Assembly: GCA_027625915.1 (NCBI GenBank)
Contig: JANTQA010000070.1
Span: 439,001 to 503,000 of the forward strand
DNA from: Anaeramoeba flamelloides
Lineage: Eukaryota; Metamonada; Anaeramoebidae
Length of the DNA stretch: 64,000 nt
Direction: 5' to 3'
Shown here: piece after piece, positions 23,001 to 35,470 of the stretch
Layout of the letters: every line of letters begins with the position of its first letter
How positions within the stretch are numbered: position 1 is the stretch's first letter
Notes under the pieces: model-generated
The model's input: the letters and a program-made list of their open reading frames with translations, nothing else
What the model was told of the DNA's origin: nothing
Database searches by the model: none
Program-made: the position numbers and the translations under genes

Positions 23001-26000
23001 AACACTTTTTTAAAATAACTCTATTTGATATATTTACACCTTGGTTACCCACTTTTATTAATTATTCTGAACGGGAAAAGTTTTATACTTCAAATTATTG
23101 ACAAACAAATTAATTTCCATTTTACAAAGAATACCCAAAATGAACTTTTAATTCGGATTTTATTTAATCTGATTCATCAAAATTCTGAAATTTATTGTTC
23201 TTGTCGAGAAATTTTCATCAAAGCTCTTATGGTTTGAAAACTTAAGGTAATAAAGAAAAACTAATAATAAAAAATTGAAAATAAAAAATGCTTAAAATAA
23301 ACTAAAATTCAAAATTTTCCACATAGTTAAAATTTTTCAAACAATCAAAATAATATAATTTCCTTCAAATTGGAAATAATTTTTGTTTTTTGTAACATTA
23401 TTAAAATCATTTTTTCATCTTTTATTTTTTTGTTTTCATTTTATTTTTTGAATATCCTAACTTGTTTCATTCGTTAAATATTTTTTTTCAACGATTGATA
23501 TTATGTTAAAGTTGAGTTCTTCAGAATAGAAGAACCCAAATAAAACCAGTTGATGGTATATAACAATTTGATCGATCAATAATTGTTAATAGAATTTTTA
23601 CAAATTTACCAATGAATTTTTTTGTTAGCCCATCTTCAAAATTTTAAACACACCCATAATTTATTAGTATTAGTATTTATTTTTTTTTTCTTTTGTGAGT
23701 ATTGTAATTTATAAGCCATTTTTAACATTTCAATTAGTGAATGATTCTAATTTATTATTACTTCTAGAATTGATTAAATAAGATTTTTTTTTTTCAGAAA
23801 TTGAATTTTGGTGTGTTTAAAAATTTTTAATGTGAGCTTAGTAAAAAATATATAAAAATTCGGGTTCTTAATACTCCCACTCTTGCCATACAGTTCCTTA
23901 CAGTGTCATAGAGTACCGCCAAACGCAGTCAAGTACCGTAGAGTGCCGTCAAGTACCTAGCTTTTCCAAAATTCAAAAGAATAGAGAAAAATCTTTGATT
24001 TTGCTCAATTCTTTTAAATTCTGGAAAAGCTAACGGCGGTTTTTTTTAATTTTATAAATAAAAAGAAAATTTTTGAAAATTTTTTTACATTTTTGAAATT
24101 AAAAAAAAGCTAACAGCAAAATTGAAAAAAACAATAATGTCCATTTTTATCTTTAATTGAAGATTATTGAAAATTTATAATAAAGATCCATAGAATTTTT
24201 CTTAATTTTTTCTTACTGTCTCAATATAATTACAATAACACGTTTTTACCAAATGGCTATCGATATTGTAATAAAAAAAATTTTGTGTTTGTATTTTATG
24301 TCAAAAAAAAAAAAAAAAAAAATGTGGAACAAACGATTTCAATTTTGAAATTTTAAAAATAAAATTTTTTCTTCTAATAACCATTAGAACGTATGCAATT
24401 TATTCATACCAATTGATCCCAGTTCCGTATAGTGCTATGAGTTACCTAGTTTTTATTTTTTTTTAAAAAATAAAATTTAAAAGTTTTCAGTTTGTTTATC
24501 AAAGAAAAAAAAAACTCAATGGCTTTGACTGTAAAATAATCATCATTTCATTCAAAAGGGAACTAACCAAAAATGAAAAATTCAATTTTTTTTTTTAAGA
24601 ATCAAACAAACATAAGTTTGTATAGAAATAAGAGAATTAACAAACTCCATATTAGAGTTGATATTCATAGAAGGAAATATGCTAACAAACCATAAATTTT
24701 CCAAAAAAATAAAAAGACAAAATATTTTTTTTGAGGGAACTTTCATTGAAAAGGCTCATGTTAAAATGTCTCAAGTTCTTTGGAAAATTAAAAATGTTCT
24801 CAATAAGATTTTCGAATAGGAAATGTATACATTTTAAAAGAAATTGCATAGCCTCAATTTTCTGTATGGTAATCTGTATTTTCAAACATTTTTTTTTTTT
24901 TGGATTGACTTTTTTAAAAAGTAAAAATAACAAAAAAAAATTAAAAAGCAAAAATAAGAAACAGAAAAAGAAAATAAAAAAATTGATAAGTCAAAAACCA
25001 AAAAAAAAAAAATTTTACAAAATTAGAAAAACTGAACAGATCTAAAAATTGTAAATTTGTTTTGAGAAAGTTATTGGATAAAACTCATAGAATTTGTTCA
25101 ATTTCTTGAATAAAACTGATCACATTTTATTGAAAGGGGGCTTGGTTTGTTTTCAGCCTATCATATTTTAGTTCTTAATTAAATTTGTTAAAGCTCACAC
25201 ATGTGATATGTAACTTAAGTAGTAGTTCGTCAAAAAAAAATAATCTTATTAGATCAAAAAAAGTCCAAAAATAGAGGAATTATTTTGGGCTTGTATATAT
25301 ATATGAAGTTTATAAAAAATAATTATTTTAAAAATTTCACAATTTCGAGTTTTAGTAATGATATGTTAAATAATAGAACTAGCTTATTATTCACAGAATT
25401 TCAGATAATTTACTTTAAGAATTCTTTTTATTTTTTTATACATATTAGGAATTAGGGAAAACAAGAGGAATTAAAAACTCCTACCTTAAACAATAATAAA
25501 AATAATAAAATAAAAAAAAAAACCCTTGTATTAACTCAGATCATTGTAATGAAAGAAATCACATAAATAACAGAATTTGGATAAATCACAGAAATCACAT
25601 AAATTGTATCAATACCATAAGCCATAAATTTATTTTACAATATTCTTTTTCAAAAGCAAATCCAGTATTATTTTTTTTTTTTTAATATTTCGGAAAGATT
25701 CATGAGTATAAGAATCATTATAACCAATAAACAACTAACCAATAATCCACGATTATAAACATATTTTCACGTATATACGTATATTTATATTATAATAACA
25801 ATTCTACAATAGCAAATGTACCACTTTACGACAAAGTATTTTTTAATATTTTTTCGAGATTAATTGAAGAGACACATAATTCAAAATCACCAATTATTGA
25901 AGAAGTGCAAAAATTTTTTAACAAATATTCAAATTTTTTTTTTACAAAATTATTATTATTTATGGAAATAAGGTTTGGAAGTATAAAATTAGCATATCCC

Positions 26001-29000
26001 AGAAGGCCAAACATTCCAAAAAGATTCAAAACATTATTACCAAAGTATCTATCGAAATTAAATATGACTGATCAATCGAATATTATTATTTATTCATGGT
26101 CTGAAAAGACAAAAGAAAATTTCAAAAAATTTTTAAAAATTTTAGAAACATATTTACATCCAAATAATACTGGTAAATGGACAAATAAAATCTCTGATTT
26201 ATTAACAAAGTTAATTCAAGCAACAAACAAAAGAATGGTCAAGGAACAGAAGATACAAAACGATGATCCAAATTACTTTAAAACCAATGGATTTAAAATT
26301 ACAAACAATCAACGCGATGAAATCATTGAGATTATTTATTCTCATTTAAGTGGGCTATTATACTCCAAAAGGCACCAATCCTCAAATTTGAGCTGCAATG
26401 GTATTAAATTAATGATGGATGCCAACCCAAAATTAGTGATACCAAAGTTTATGGAAACAGCGATTTCTGTTCGAAAAAATCAAATATATGCCCATCGGAG
26501 CTATGCGATTTTGAACACCATTTGCTTATCAGTTGTTACCATTCTAAACAATAACGAATCTGATGAAAATGGCATCCCGTTTAAATTAAAATATCTTGGT
26601 GATATTATTGACATGAGTATTGAAGGCATTGATATTACAAATTTACCAAAAGCAACCATTTCCTTAACTATTTTAAAAAATGTATTTTCAATAATCCCAA
26701 TTATCGATCCTCAAAATGATGAATTAGTTGATTTGAAATTATTTAATATGGAGAAAATCAATGACACCCAAAAAATGTTTTTAAACATTTGTTCCAGATT
26801 TGAAAATATCATTAATCAATTTTTAGAAAAGGTTTTAAATTTATTTGATATTTTTAACAATCTAGATAATGAAAAGTTTTTAAAAAAAAAGGTTTTAAAT
26901 AATGTCGCCGGTGTTATTTTCCAACAATGTAGTGAAAGAATTTTTAAAATTGTGATCAAAAAATTAAAATTATTTTTAAAAGACAAAATTAAGCCCAAAT
27001 CAGCAAATATAATTGGTGATTTTTATTCTTCCATTGTTTTTTGTAATCCAGAATTATGCTTAAAAAAATTTTTACCATTTTTGTTTAATCGTTTATTAAT
27101 ACCATTAAACAATAAGGAAAATAATGACCAGTCAAATGATAATAATTATAATAAAGAGAAAAACATGAATGTTATAAATGATGGTAATGAAGTTAAAGCT
27201 AATAAATGTTATAAATTAAAAGATTTACTAGAAAGTGAAAAAATTTGGTATTTAACATTATTAAAACATATTATTGTCAATGGGAGAAATTATCTTTATG
27301 ATTATAAAAACGAATTAATTGCCATTTTGAAATTTACATTATTTGATAAGCAAAAACAAATTTCTTCCATATCTTGTAAAATATTACAAAACATTATTTC
27401 TACTTTATTAACAATGGTCGTTATTGAAAGCCATTCACATAATTTATCTTTATGGAATGATCCTAGATTTAGGTTTGAACATTGGAAATATTGGAAATTA
27501 TGTAATAAAAAGGAACTTGAAATTAATTGGTATTTCCCCACTCGTGATGAATTTGACTTTTTGGATGTTTTATACGAAGAATTTTTAGAGCCAGCATTAG
27601 AATATTTTCCTGAATATATTAAAAAGGAAAAAAAAAAAAAAAATGAATTTCAAAAAGAAAGCAAAAAAAGAGAAACTAATAAAGAAAAAAAGAATACAGA
27701 AATTGAAAAAAATATTGTGATGGAAATAGAAATCGAAAATGAAATTAATAATGAAAATGAAAATGATAAAAAAAAAAATGAATTGAAGAGGAATTTAGAA
27801 ATATTAAAAAGCATTTTATTAGGATCAGCAATTTATTTTTCACAGTTAACTGGTAAAAAATATTCGGGTTATGAGAAAAGTAATTATCAACAACTTTATC
27901 AATATGGTTATGTTGATATTGAGTGTGGAAATGAAATTTATATTGCAAATGATTGGAAAAATAGGATTTGTGATTCAATAATTGTATTATTTGATCATCT
28001 ATTAGAAAAAAAATCCGATGATGTAGAATGTTTTTTATTATTGCTAAGTATTATTCAATATTTAACAACTTCTTATGGGAAATCCATTTCCATTACTAAA
28101 AAAAAACATAAAAAATATAAAAACCAGCTAAAGATTTTAAAAACGGTCGATACCAAAAAAAAATATTTACGATCACTATTAATAGATAAAATTGAAATTA
28201 GAAATAATTTTAGGATTGCCTATAAACGTTATAATAAAACAGTACCGGAAGAATTAATCTTTTGTGTAAAATTCCTCGAAAAATGTATTGCGCATCCATA
28301 TGCAAAGGTAAGAAATAAAAGTATATCCATTTTAAAAACTATTTATAGAAGATTCCCATTTATATTTTATAATAGAATACAAAAAATTATCAAAATATTA
28401 TCAAATCCAAATTCTCAAACACATGCAATTAATGGTTGTTTGTCAATACTTTGTAATAAATATATATTGATAAGGATAATTGGGAATTGGGAATTAGTCA
28501 GTTTCTTCTTAAAATCCTTATGTAATTCTTGGTATCATGAAAAGGGCTTATTACAAGAAAATATTTCTCGACTAGTTAGGAAATTTCAATCTGAATTTTA
28601 TCCAATAGATTTTGGGATAAAATCTCAAACTTTAGAACAAATTCAGAAAATAAATGCTTTACAATATGACGGTTTTGAAATGCCCGATCAAGAATTAATT
28701 GATTTTTCTAATACAACTCATAAAAAGGAAAGAATAGAAAATATTAATTATTATAATGATTTGATTAGTACATTAATTAAAATATTGGAAAAGAAAAATC
28801 AAAAAAATAATGTCAATAATGATGAAAATGATGATGAGAATTTAAATGTTGAATTAATTCAAGAAGAAATTTCCGATGATCTTGAAGATTCATATTTTGA
28901 TATAGAGGATTCAAATTCAGATAATGAAAGTGATTATAATCAAATTAAACAAATGAAAGGTCAAATAAATGGAAAAGTAAATGTATCAAAAAAGAAAAAA

Positions 29001-31355
29001 CAGAAAGAAAAGAATAAAGAAGAAAAAAATGAAAATCATAATGATAATGAAAACGAAACCGGGTTGCAGGCAAAAACACAATTAAATTGGAAATATAAAT
29101 CAATTATTATGCTAGTTTTATCAAGATTATCTATGCTAACTAACACCTCAAACGATAAATTATTTCAAATACTTTTAAAGAATGTTACCAACCCTAATTT
29201 ACAAATAGCGCGGTTGGCAAGAATAGGATTAAACATTTTATTAATACGTTCAAAGCCAATAATTAAAAAAAAAAAAATCAAAGCACTTAATAATAAGAAT
29301 AGAGAAGTTTTTGAAAATAATCAAATGAATTTAATTGATATCTCTATTTTTGACAAAGAAGATATCTATCAAAAGCAAATTTTTAATGACAAATTATGGA
29401 TTGGGTGGAACTGTGATCAATCCAATTCCATAATAAATAATTATATATATGATTATTCAAAACTATATATTAAAAGTGATGAGAATGAGAACAAGGATAA
29501 TGTGATTAATACCACTGATAATGACAATAACAATAATAATAATAAAAATAAAAATAAAAATAAAAGTAAACAAAATGTTTCAAATGATTATAAAAATGTA
29601 AATAAACTAAAAACTATTAATAATAATTTGGTCTCTATTGAAAAATATATTATTGAAAGCAATTATTTTGAAAAATTATTTGAATTAATGATTAATAGCC
29701 AAACTCAGGGAAAAGAATTTTTTAGATATATTTATGCCGACACTTTTAAAGGGTTAACCATATTGCTTCGATTGAAAATACTAAAATATTTGGAAACTCC
29801 CCTCAAAAAATATTTATTGAAATCGGCGGATAATTTAATTTATCAAACAATAATTGCAGAAGTGGTTGCGGGAATTGTTAGAGCAACAAAGCATTTTAGT
29901 CATAATGAAATTTTAACAATTTGGGAAACTATCCAGCCAATTTTGCAGCAATTGCTTTACAAAAAGGTTAATAATGAAGCTGATCAGATTTGGGTTAAAT
30001 GCTTTCGTTATATGCTCAATAACCATGATCCAAAAAGAAAATGGTTTTTAATACAATTTTTATTTGATAATTTAAAAAAGCAAAGAGGCATGTTTTTAAT
30101 TCGAAATTTGAAATTAATCAATCGATTGCTACTGGACGCGTCTTGGAAAATTAGCAATAATACCCAACAATTGATCGATATATGGTTTGATGTAATTGAT
30201 TCCAGGTTTATTAATTCTTATTATCAGTTACATTTAATGTTTGGGTATATTCTTGAGATAAATATTGATGTGCCGAGAAATGAATCAACAAATCTACCTG
30301 ATATTAATTCGAAATACAAATCAACGGAAAGGCTACAATATATTTTTGAGAAAATAAATAATAAGATCATCCAAACTGAAAAGGAATTTGATGCTTTGAT
30401 TGAGAGGGAAAAGGGTATAGAAGAAAGAATCAAAAGAACATTAAATGAAGTTAACAGTGACAATTCAACACAGTCTCAGGTGGACAATCAAGAATTAACA
30501 AAAATAAAATTACAAAAAAAAGGCACATTAAAATTTTATAGAATTTTAATTAATTCAATATTAAAAATATACTTTTCAGGGAATGTTTATACCAAAAGTC
30601 TCTTCACTTTGATTGATAAATTTCTTCCGATTATTTTGAATTCCTTTCAAAAAAAATGGAAAGACGCAACCTTGCATGATTCCACGATTTTAATTTTCCA
30701 ATTGATTTCTCAAGAATTATTTATTGAGCCACTTGATATGAAGCAGGAAGGTAAAAGTTTACAGCCAATGAAAATTTTAAATATTTTATTTGAGCACTGT
30801 AAAAATACCAAAGAATGGCACATCAAATTGATCGTTCTTCATTTTTTGCAAATATACGTTTTTAGACATTGCTTTTTCATCTATGAACAGAATTTAAAAG
30901 AAATAATTAATTTTATACTAAAGTTAATATTAGATGCCCAAACGGAGGTAAGAGAATTGGCAGCTATTACCTTTTCAATGTCTATTCGCTTACTTTCCAA
31001 AGAGCAACTGGATAATTTACAAAATTTATTTCAAAAATTGGCAAATATTAAAATTAAAAAAAATCAAAATACAAATCTTAATCTTTTAGCCCGAAAGCAT
31101 GGTGGGGTGTTGGGCCTTTCTTCAATAATAAAATCAGATCCCCATAAAATTTCGCCAAGAACTTTACAAATATTTGACATTTTAAATAATATTCAATGGT
31201 CAACCATCTTAATTAAAAAATGCATTAATTCCGTTTTTGCAGATTTCTTTCGGACACACGAAATGGAAGTTTTGAAAAGAGAATTAACGGAAGAAAAATT
31301 TGAATCCTTAATACAATTGAAACACCAAAATCAGGAGCACCAATATTTTATATAG
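14100..31355 (+). CDS. PSME4: proteasome activator PSME4/PA200 (Blm10), four exons
   Basis: Large HEAT-like solenoid that caps the 20S proteasome in nucleus and cytosol and stimulates peptide hydrolysis. Exons: 14100-14263, 14426-14700, 22405-22596 and 25813-31355, with GT...AG introns of 162, 7704 and 3216 nt. Phases are 2, 1 and 1 and all join in frame, giving about 2057 residues (human 1843, yeast Blm10 about 2140). Alignment to human PA200 from memory is continuous: DQLLPFYDFIEGEKEI in exon 1, YLRVGYKMPHKDK in exon 2, then LAL-VRNCRRYF across the 7.7-kb intron, and NVPLYDKVFFNIFSRL after intron 3. TYLHPNNTGKW and HGGVLGLSSIIKSDP are hallmark segments. The C terminus is YFI, close to the hydrophobic-Tyr-X motif (YYA in relatives). 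Lys/Glu/Asn-rich inserts sit near residues 810-880 and 1200-1290. Confidence 0.93.
14264..14425 (+). other. PSME4 intron 1 (162 nt)
   Basis: Starts GTAAGC and ends CAAAG. It is the only short intron found in the gene. The splice joins AA with G to make Lys in ITK-YLRV. Confidence 0.85.
15719..16955 (+). mobile_element. family A copy 1
   Basis: The left end reads GGGATTAGTAACTCTTATTT, as at 55954. Body blocks match that copy in order: ATCAACTTTAGAGAAATGA, AGATCCT, GAATTTTCCAGGTTTT, GTATTTTGGGAGAATTTTTA and a final AAGATTTTTTTTA. The right terminal repeat is lost. About 1.24 kb, with no coding frame. Confidence 0.65.
18183..19117. mobile_element. element I, TIR element related to family A
   Basis: Left end after TTAA: GGGACTAGTCTCTATTAA. 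Right end: TTAATAGAGACTAGTCCC, a perfect 18-bp inverted match, then TAAA. Length 935 bp. The first nine bases equal the end of family A at 55954, but the interior is different. Just inside the right end CTCTATTAAATTT and AAATTTAATAGAG form a local hairpin, so the right end carries the motif twice. No transposase frame. Confidence 0.75.
20350..20800 (+). repeat. repeat family E copy 1
   Basis: Matches 23508-23835 block by block: AAGGTTGAGTTC, ACAAATTTACCAAT, AACACACCC, GTGAGTATTGTAATTTATAA, TTCTAGAATTG and finally GGTGTGTTAAAAATTTT. The second half is bounded by AAAGTTTTAACACACC and its inverted partner, so it may be a small TIR element on its own. The ACAAATTTACCAAT block also occurs in family D. 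Confidence 0.6.
23508..23835 (+). repeat. repeat family E copy 2
   Basis: Second copy of the repeat at 20350. The 3' half lies between AAAATTTTAAACACACC and GGTGTGTTTAAAAATTTT, an almost perfect inverted pair about 195 bp apart. Confidence 0.6.
23887..23956 (+). repeat. 10-bp-period minisatellite, seven units
   Basis: Seven consecutive 10-mers without slippage: CATACAGTTC, CTTACAGTGT, CATAGAGTAC, CGCCAAACGC, AGTCAAGTAC, CGTAGAGTGC, CGTCAAGTAC. The consensus is roughly CGTAGAGTRC. It is far more GC-rich than its surroundings. A decayed piece (CGTATAGTGCTATGAGTTAC) lies near 24425. Related arrays are at 52491 and 52621. Confidence 0.8.
23959..24031. repeat. hairpin next to the minisatellite
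   Basis: A 24-bp stem with two mismatches: AGCTTTTCCA at 23959 pairs with TGGAAAAGCT ending at 24031, with a loop of about 25 nt. One arm recurs at about 52738 and, decayed, near 52060 and 55825, so it belongs to a dispersed unit. Confidence 0.7.
25813..31355 (+). CDS. PSME4: PSME4 exon 4, bulk of the protein
   Basis: This exon of 5543 nt begins at the acceptor ACAATAG and encodes residue 211 to the end. The first ATG in it is well inside, and a GTG-initiated frame from 25905 would be an artefact of ignoring splicing. It covers the Blm10 middle region and the conserved C-terminal domain (last 90 or so residues, with RKHGGVLGLSSIIK and FFRTHEMEVLKREL). Unlike the 5' part of the gene it has no intron. 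Confidence 0.9.
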
Positions 31356-33329
31356 ATTGTTTTTATTTTTTATGTTTATTCTTATTCATATTCTTATTTC
31401 TTATTTCTTATTTCTGGTTCTTATTAAGAAACCTTTTAAACTTCTTTTTGGATATTTCTAATCATAAAAATAAATTTTATTAAAAATTAATATTTTTTTT
31501 TTATTATAAGATCACTACAATTCCAAAGTGGCCATTTTAAAAAAGTGATGAACAATAAGTTTAAAAAAAAAATAGCATAAAAACTGTTTAAAAGAGTGAT
31601 TCAAATTATTTGAGTATAGATTTTTAAACTATGCAGTGCTCACTTTTTAAACCTTATCTTACTAAGTTTTGTAATATTGCATTTCTTTTTTTTTTTTTTT
31701 GATAGATAGTTCATTTTATAAGTGTAAGCATGATGCCTAATTTTTTTTTAAAAAAAAAGAAAACACATATGACATATACTGTATGATGCTTGATAAGAAA
31801 CTTTAATTAAGAAAGTGTATTTTGAGTGGGTTTCATCAGATTTAATTAACGAATAACTCTACCTGTGTTTTGAATAGATTTTGAAAATAATAATAATAAT
31901 GATATGTTTTTGGATTAATAATGGATTATAAACAATACTAAAAGTTCAAAAAAGTCTACCATTAAATATTATTTATAATGAAAGTAGGTTTGGTTTCATT
32001 AATTTGATTATAAACAAAAGAAAGATTAAACTTATTTAAAAAATAAAACCAACTGGGTTGACACAGTTTCTGTATCTAATAAACTTTTTGTATTGATCCA
32101 ATATTGGGTAGGGTATTGATATAAATTTGAATCAAATGGAAAATACTTAATAATTTTAAAAAAATGAATACTAAAATTTTCAACAAATTATCGAATGAAA
32201 TTATATCAAAATTTCTCGAAATAAAATTAAGGTTTGGAAGACTTTTTGAATATTTTCAAATAATTCTTAAACAGTTGGAATAAACCATGTTTAAATAACA
32301 CAAATATTATCAATTGCAATATTCAAGATCGCCAATGAAAGATCGATCTTTTACTGATGGCCTTAAAAATTCTTATATTTTCAAAATAAAAATAATTCTT
32401 AATTGTACTCTTGTTGTGAAAAAACAAAAAAATCAAAACAATATTTTCTTAAATACAAGTATCATCATTTCTTATATGGGTACCCGAAATGGGAAAGATA
32501 TTAAAATGAATTGAAAAGAAACTATCAAAACATATACAAGTGGTAAAAAAATAAAAGCTAAAATAAACAACATCTTAAATAATAAAGGCGGCATATCTTG
32601 AAATTGGATCTGTTTTTTAAATCATAAAATATAATTATTGTTTTTTCTTTTCTTTTTTTTTTTTCTCTTCTTTTTCTCTTTTCTCATTTTCTTTTTTTTC
32701 CTATCATGTTAATATTTTTTTCTTCTAATTATATATATATATATATATATTATCTTTATCCAATAGAAATTTACAGACCTAAAGAAGTTCATTTTTCATT
32801 CAAAGTTGCTAATAACTGTTAAAACCTCTAATTATTTCCATATACCATTCACTTGGTAACTTTTCTTTTTAATGGGAAAAATTCCTTATTGCTTGTTCGG
32901 TTCTTTTCAGTTTAGAAATAAATTATTTTATTTCTTGTTTTAGATAAAAATAATAAGTTTAATTCTCTCAAATAAAATCTTTTTTTGTGTAAAATAATAA
33001 AACTTAAAAGCTTGTTGATCGTGTAATCCAAAATTTCTATTAAAAATCCGAATATTCAAAAATCTAATTGTGCATGTGTAAATCCAAAAAAAAAAAAAAA
33101 ATCATATCACAATAAGGTTTACTTCAAATATCCGTTTATTGTTCTAAATTGATCAAATATAACCCGAAATAATGTACAAAAAAATCTATTCTAAATATGT
33201 ATTCTTGAATTTGTATAATTTAATTCTAATTTTTTGGATTCATAACTTTTTGAGGTCAAAAATCCAAAAATTTATGATGGTTGGAATTTCTTTAAGGGAA
33301 TGCTAACCTTTTTTTAGTTTTTTTTTATG
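31356..33329. other. intergenic region downstream of PSME4
   Basis: Pyrimidine-rich TTATTC repeats follow the stop codon. A + strand frame at 32166-32285 (MNTKIFNKLSNEIISKFLEI at its start) faintly resembles an F-box N-terminus but stops after 39 residues; a second short frame follows at 32314. No partner exons were found. A TA microsatellite lies at 32734. Confidence 0.4.
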
Positions 33330-33339
33330 TATGTAATAG

Positions 33340-34690
33340 AGTAAATATTTACACAATGATACATTTATATCAGATAAAAAACCTCGTTAATCAACTTTAT
33401 AGAAAAGCTTATTATTTTTCAAAGAACTAATTTTTACCAATGATTTTTTAGTAAAAAGATCTGATCCTTTTATCTCAAATTTTAGCATCGATAAAAGAAA
33501 AAGAAAAACCATCAAAGCATTTTTTATCGGGAAATCTCGCTTTAAGTAATTTCTGAGAGTTTATGTGAAGAAATAACTTTGAAATTTTATTTTTTGAAAA
33601 TTATAAGAAAAATAAATTAAATATTGAATACTCGAAGATCCAGAAAAAAATGTTCAATTATTGTATTTGCAAATATTTATTAAAATTATTAAAATTATAA
33701 AATTTGAGTAATATTTTTTAAAAAAATATAAAGAGTATAAACAATGAACTATATAATTAAAAAAAGTTATTGACAAGATCTATTTTTTTTTATTTTAATT
33801 ATTGATTTGAAATTTGTTAAAAAGTTGGTAAATATGAAGTAAAATTCATTAATACTTTTAATCATGATTCTATAAATAATTCTCTTCAAAAATTATGACT
33901 GGTTCCACTTTTAAGAAAAAACTTTCAACAAAATTTCAGACACAAAAAAAATCTCAAATTAAGGTATAAATTTCAAATTAGAATAAAATAATTTGTAGAA
34001 AAAAAGTTTTCAAAAAATGTGTTCTTATTAGAGTTTTTGATACCTTATATTTCATTGAACTTTGTGTCTTAAAAGTGGAACTAGTTGTAGTATTGGGTTA
34101 TTAATTATTGGCAAAAATAATAAAATTTAAAAGTGTTTCTTTTGGTTTCTAAGTTAAGTTTTTCAGGTTTTTAAAATAGTATTTTGGGAAGATTTTTAAT
34201 TCAATCATGTTAGTAATTTTTCTCTAATTTTTTTGTTAAAAATTTTTAATATTTTGATTTGATTCCGGTTCTTTGAATAAAGAAATTCTATTTTTTTTCG
34301 CATTTAAAATAATTTTTGTATTTTTTTTTGAAATTAAGTTGATTTTTTTTTTTGACTTGGTTATCTCAAAACTAAGTAGTTTCATTTTCAAAAGTATATT
34401 TTAGTCTATTTAATTGATCTAGAATAAGATTTTTATTTTTTGAGGAAAAATTATTTTTTTTTAAATAATTTAGAGATGTGTTAAATTCAGAACTTCTGAA
34501 AATCGAAAAAAATTGATCCAACTTTTATAAATAATAATGTATTTCAAAAAATAGCCTTTAAAGTGGGTATAGGTTTTTAGTAATCGGATTTTTACACCAT
34601 TTTGAAATTTCCCAGAAGATATGATATTTTTTTTTTTTGAATTTGCCATTAAATTTTCAAGGTTTTTTTTTTTTTTAATCGTAAGTGCCT
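33340..34690 (+). mobile_element. family A copy 2, diverged
   Basis: Follows the order of blocks of the copies at 15719 and 55954: ATCAACTTTATAGAAAAGC, AATTTCTGAGAGTTTATGTG, AAATATTTATTAAAATTATT, TTTTCAGGTTTTTAAAA, GTATTTTGGGAAGATTTTTA. Both terminal repeats are eroded. Family H is inserted at 33898-34090. Confidence 0.55.
33898..34090. mobile_element. family H copy inside family A
   Basis: Starts ACTGGTTCCACTTTTAAG and ends CTTAAAAGTGGAACTAGTTG, an inverted pair. The interior shares CACAAAAAAAATCTCAAATT with the copy at 13304. Family A sequence continues on both sides. Confidence 0.65.
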
Positions 34691-34779
34691 TAGTGTGATA
34701 TCATTTTTAATATTTTTTTTGGTTTATAAAGTGTATATCAGTCCCTGTAGAGAATTTATTATAAATTTTTCACCAGGAA

Positions 34780-35470
34780 AATCGTTACTGATCTGTTAAC
34801 TTTAATATATTCTACGAGAATTTGTAAAAGTAAAAGTGGGTTAATTTTTATTCCTTTGGTATTTTTATTTATATCTTAGTATTTTATAAAATGGTTTTTA
34901 TTTGTTATATTTTTTGGGGTTAATTTACCCTTTTTTCATATTTATTTTGATATAAACCATTTTTCAGTCAAAGGGTTTTGGTTTTAGTGGGTAAATTACA
35001 TATATTTAAAAGTTTTTTTTGGATATTAGAAGAAAATATTTATTCCTTTAATTTCAAAATTTGAATCATTTTTTGACATTTTTGCTTTTATTTTTTCGAT
35101 TTTTTTTTAGGGACAAATAATGTATTTCAAATTTATTTTTTATTCCAAGATCGATAGTTACTTGGTAAAAATGTTTTATTCTAAGGTTATTGATAACGTC
35201 AGAATGATTGTAGAGCAATAGTTTTGATTTCTATTGGACTTTTATTGGATATTCTCTAGGAAATCACAATAAACATTGTTGTTTTTCACAATGGGGTTCT
35301 CTAAGAATTTGGCTTTTTCTATTTTTAAGAAAATATATTGATTTAGAAGTTTTATTTTAGTTGGTATTAACTATTTTTTAAAGTTTATTATACTACTTAT
35401 TTCTTATTTAATCTCCAAAGGTCAATTATAAAATATTTGATATTTGAAACAAGTGTTGGGTCCTTTTGAC
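34780..35470 (+). repeat. repeat family J copy 1
   Basis: Shares with 52920-53640 and, in part, 41490-41800 the blocks TTTTTCAGTCAAAGGG, ACTTGGTAAAA, TGATTTCTATTG, TCTAAGAATTTG and GATATTTGAAA. Boundaries and type are unknown; no frames of note. Confidence 0.5.

Larger units (their letters stand above)
22597..25812 (+). other. PSME4 intron 3 (3.2 kb)
   Basis: Starts GTAAGA and ends CTACAATAG. It holds repeat E copy 2, the 10-bp minisatellite with its hairpin (23887-24033), a likely inverted fragment of repeat F near 24600-25080, and no exon of the gene: the splice from exon 3 to 25813 already aligns without a gap to human PA200. A + strand frame at 23025-23237 has no recognised homology. Confidence 0.75.

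Noticed and set aside
23025-23237. An extra PSME4 exon between exons 3 and 4
   Set aside because: Exon 3 joined to 25813 already aligns continuously with human PA200, and this frame shows no similarity to the family.
25905-26030. GTG as the start of the large proteasome-activator frame
   Set aside because: Homology and splice phase show that coding continues upstream to an acceptor at 25812 and on to three 5' exons.
32166-32514. An F-box-like protein
   Set aside because: Only a weak N-terminal resemblance, a stop after 39 codons, and the following frame is not joined by usable splice sites.
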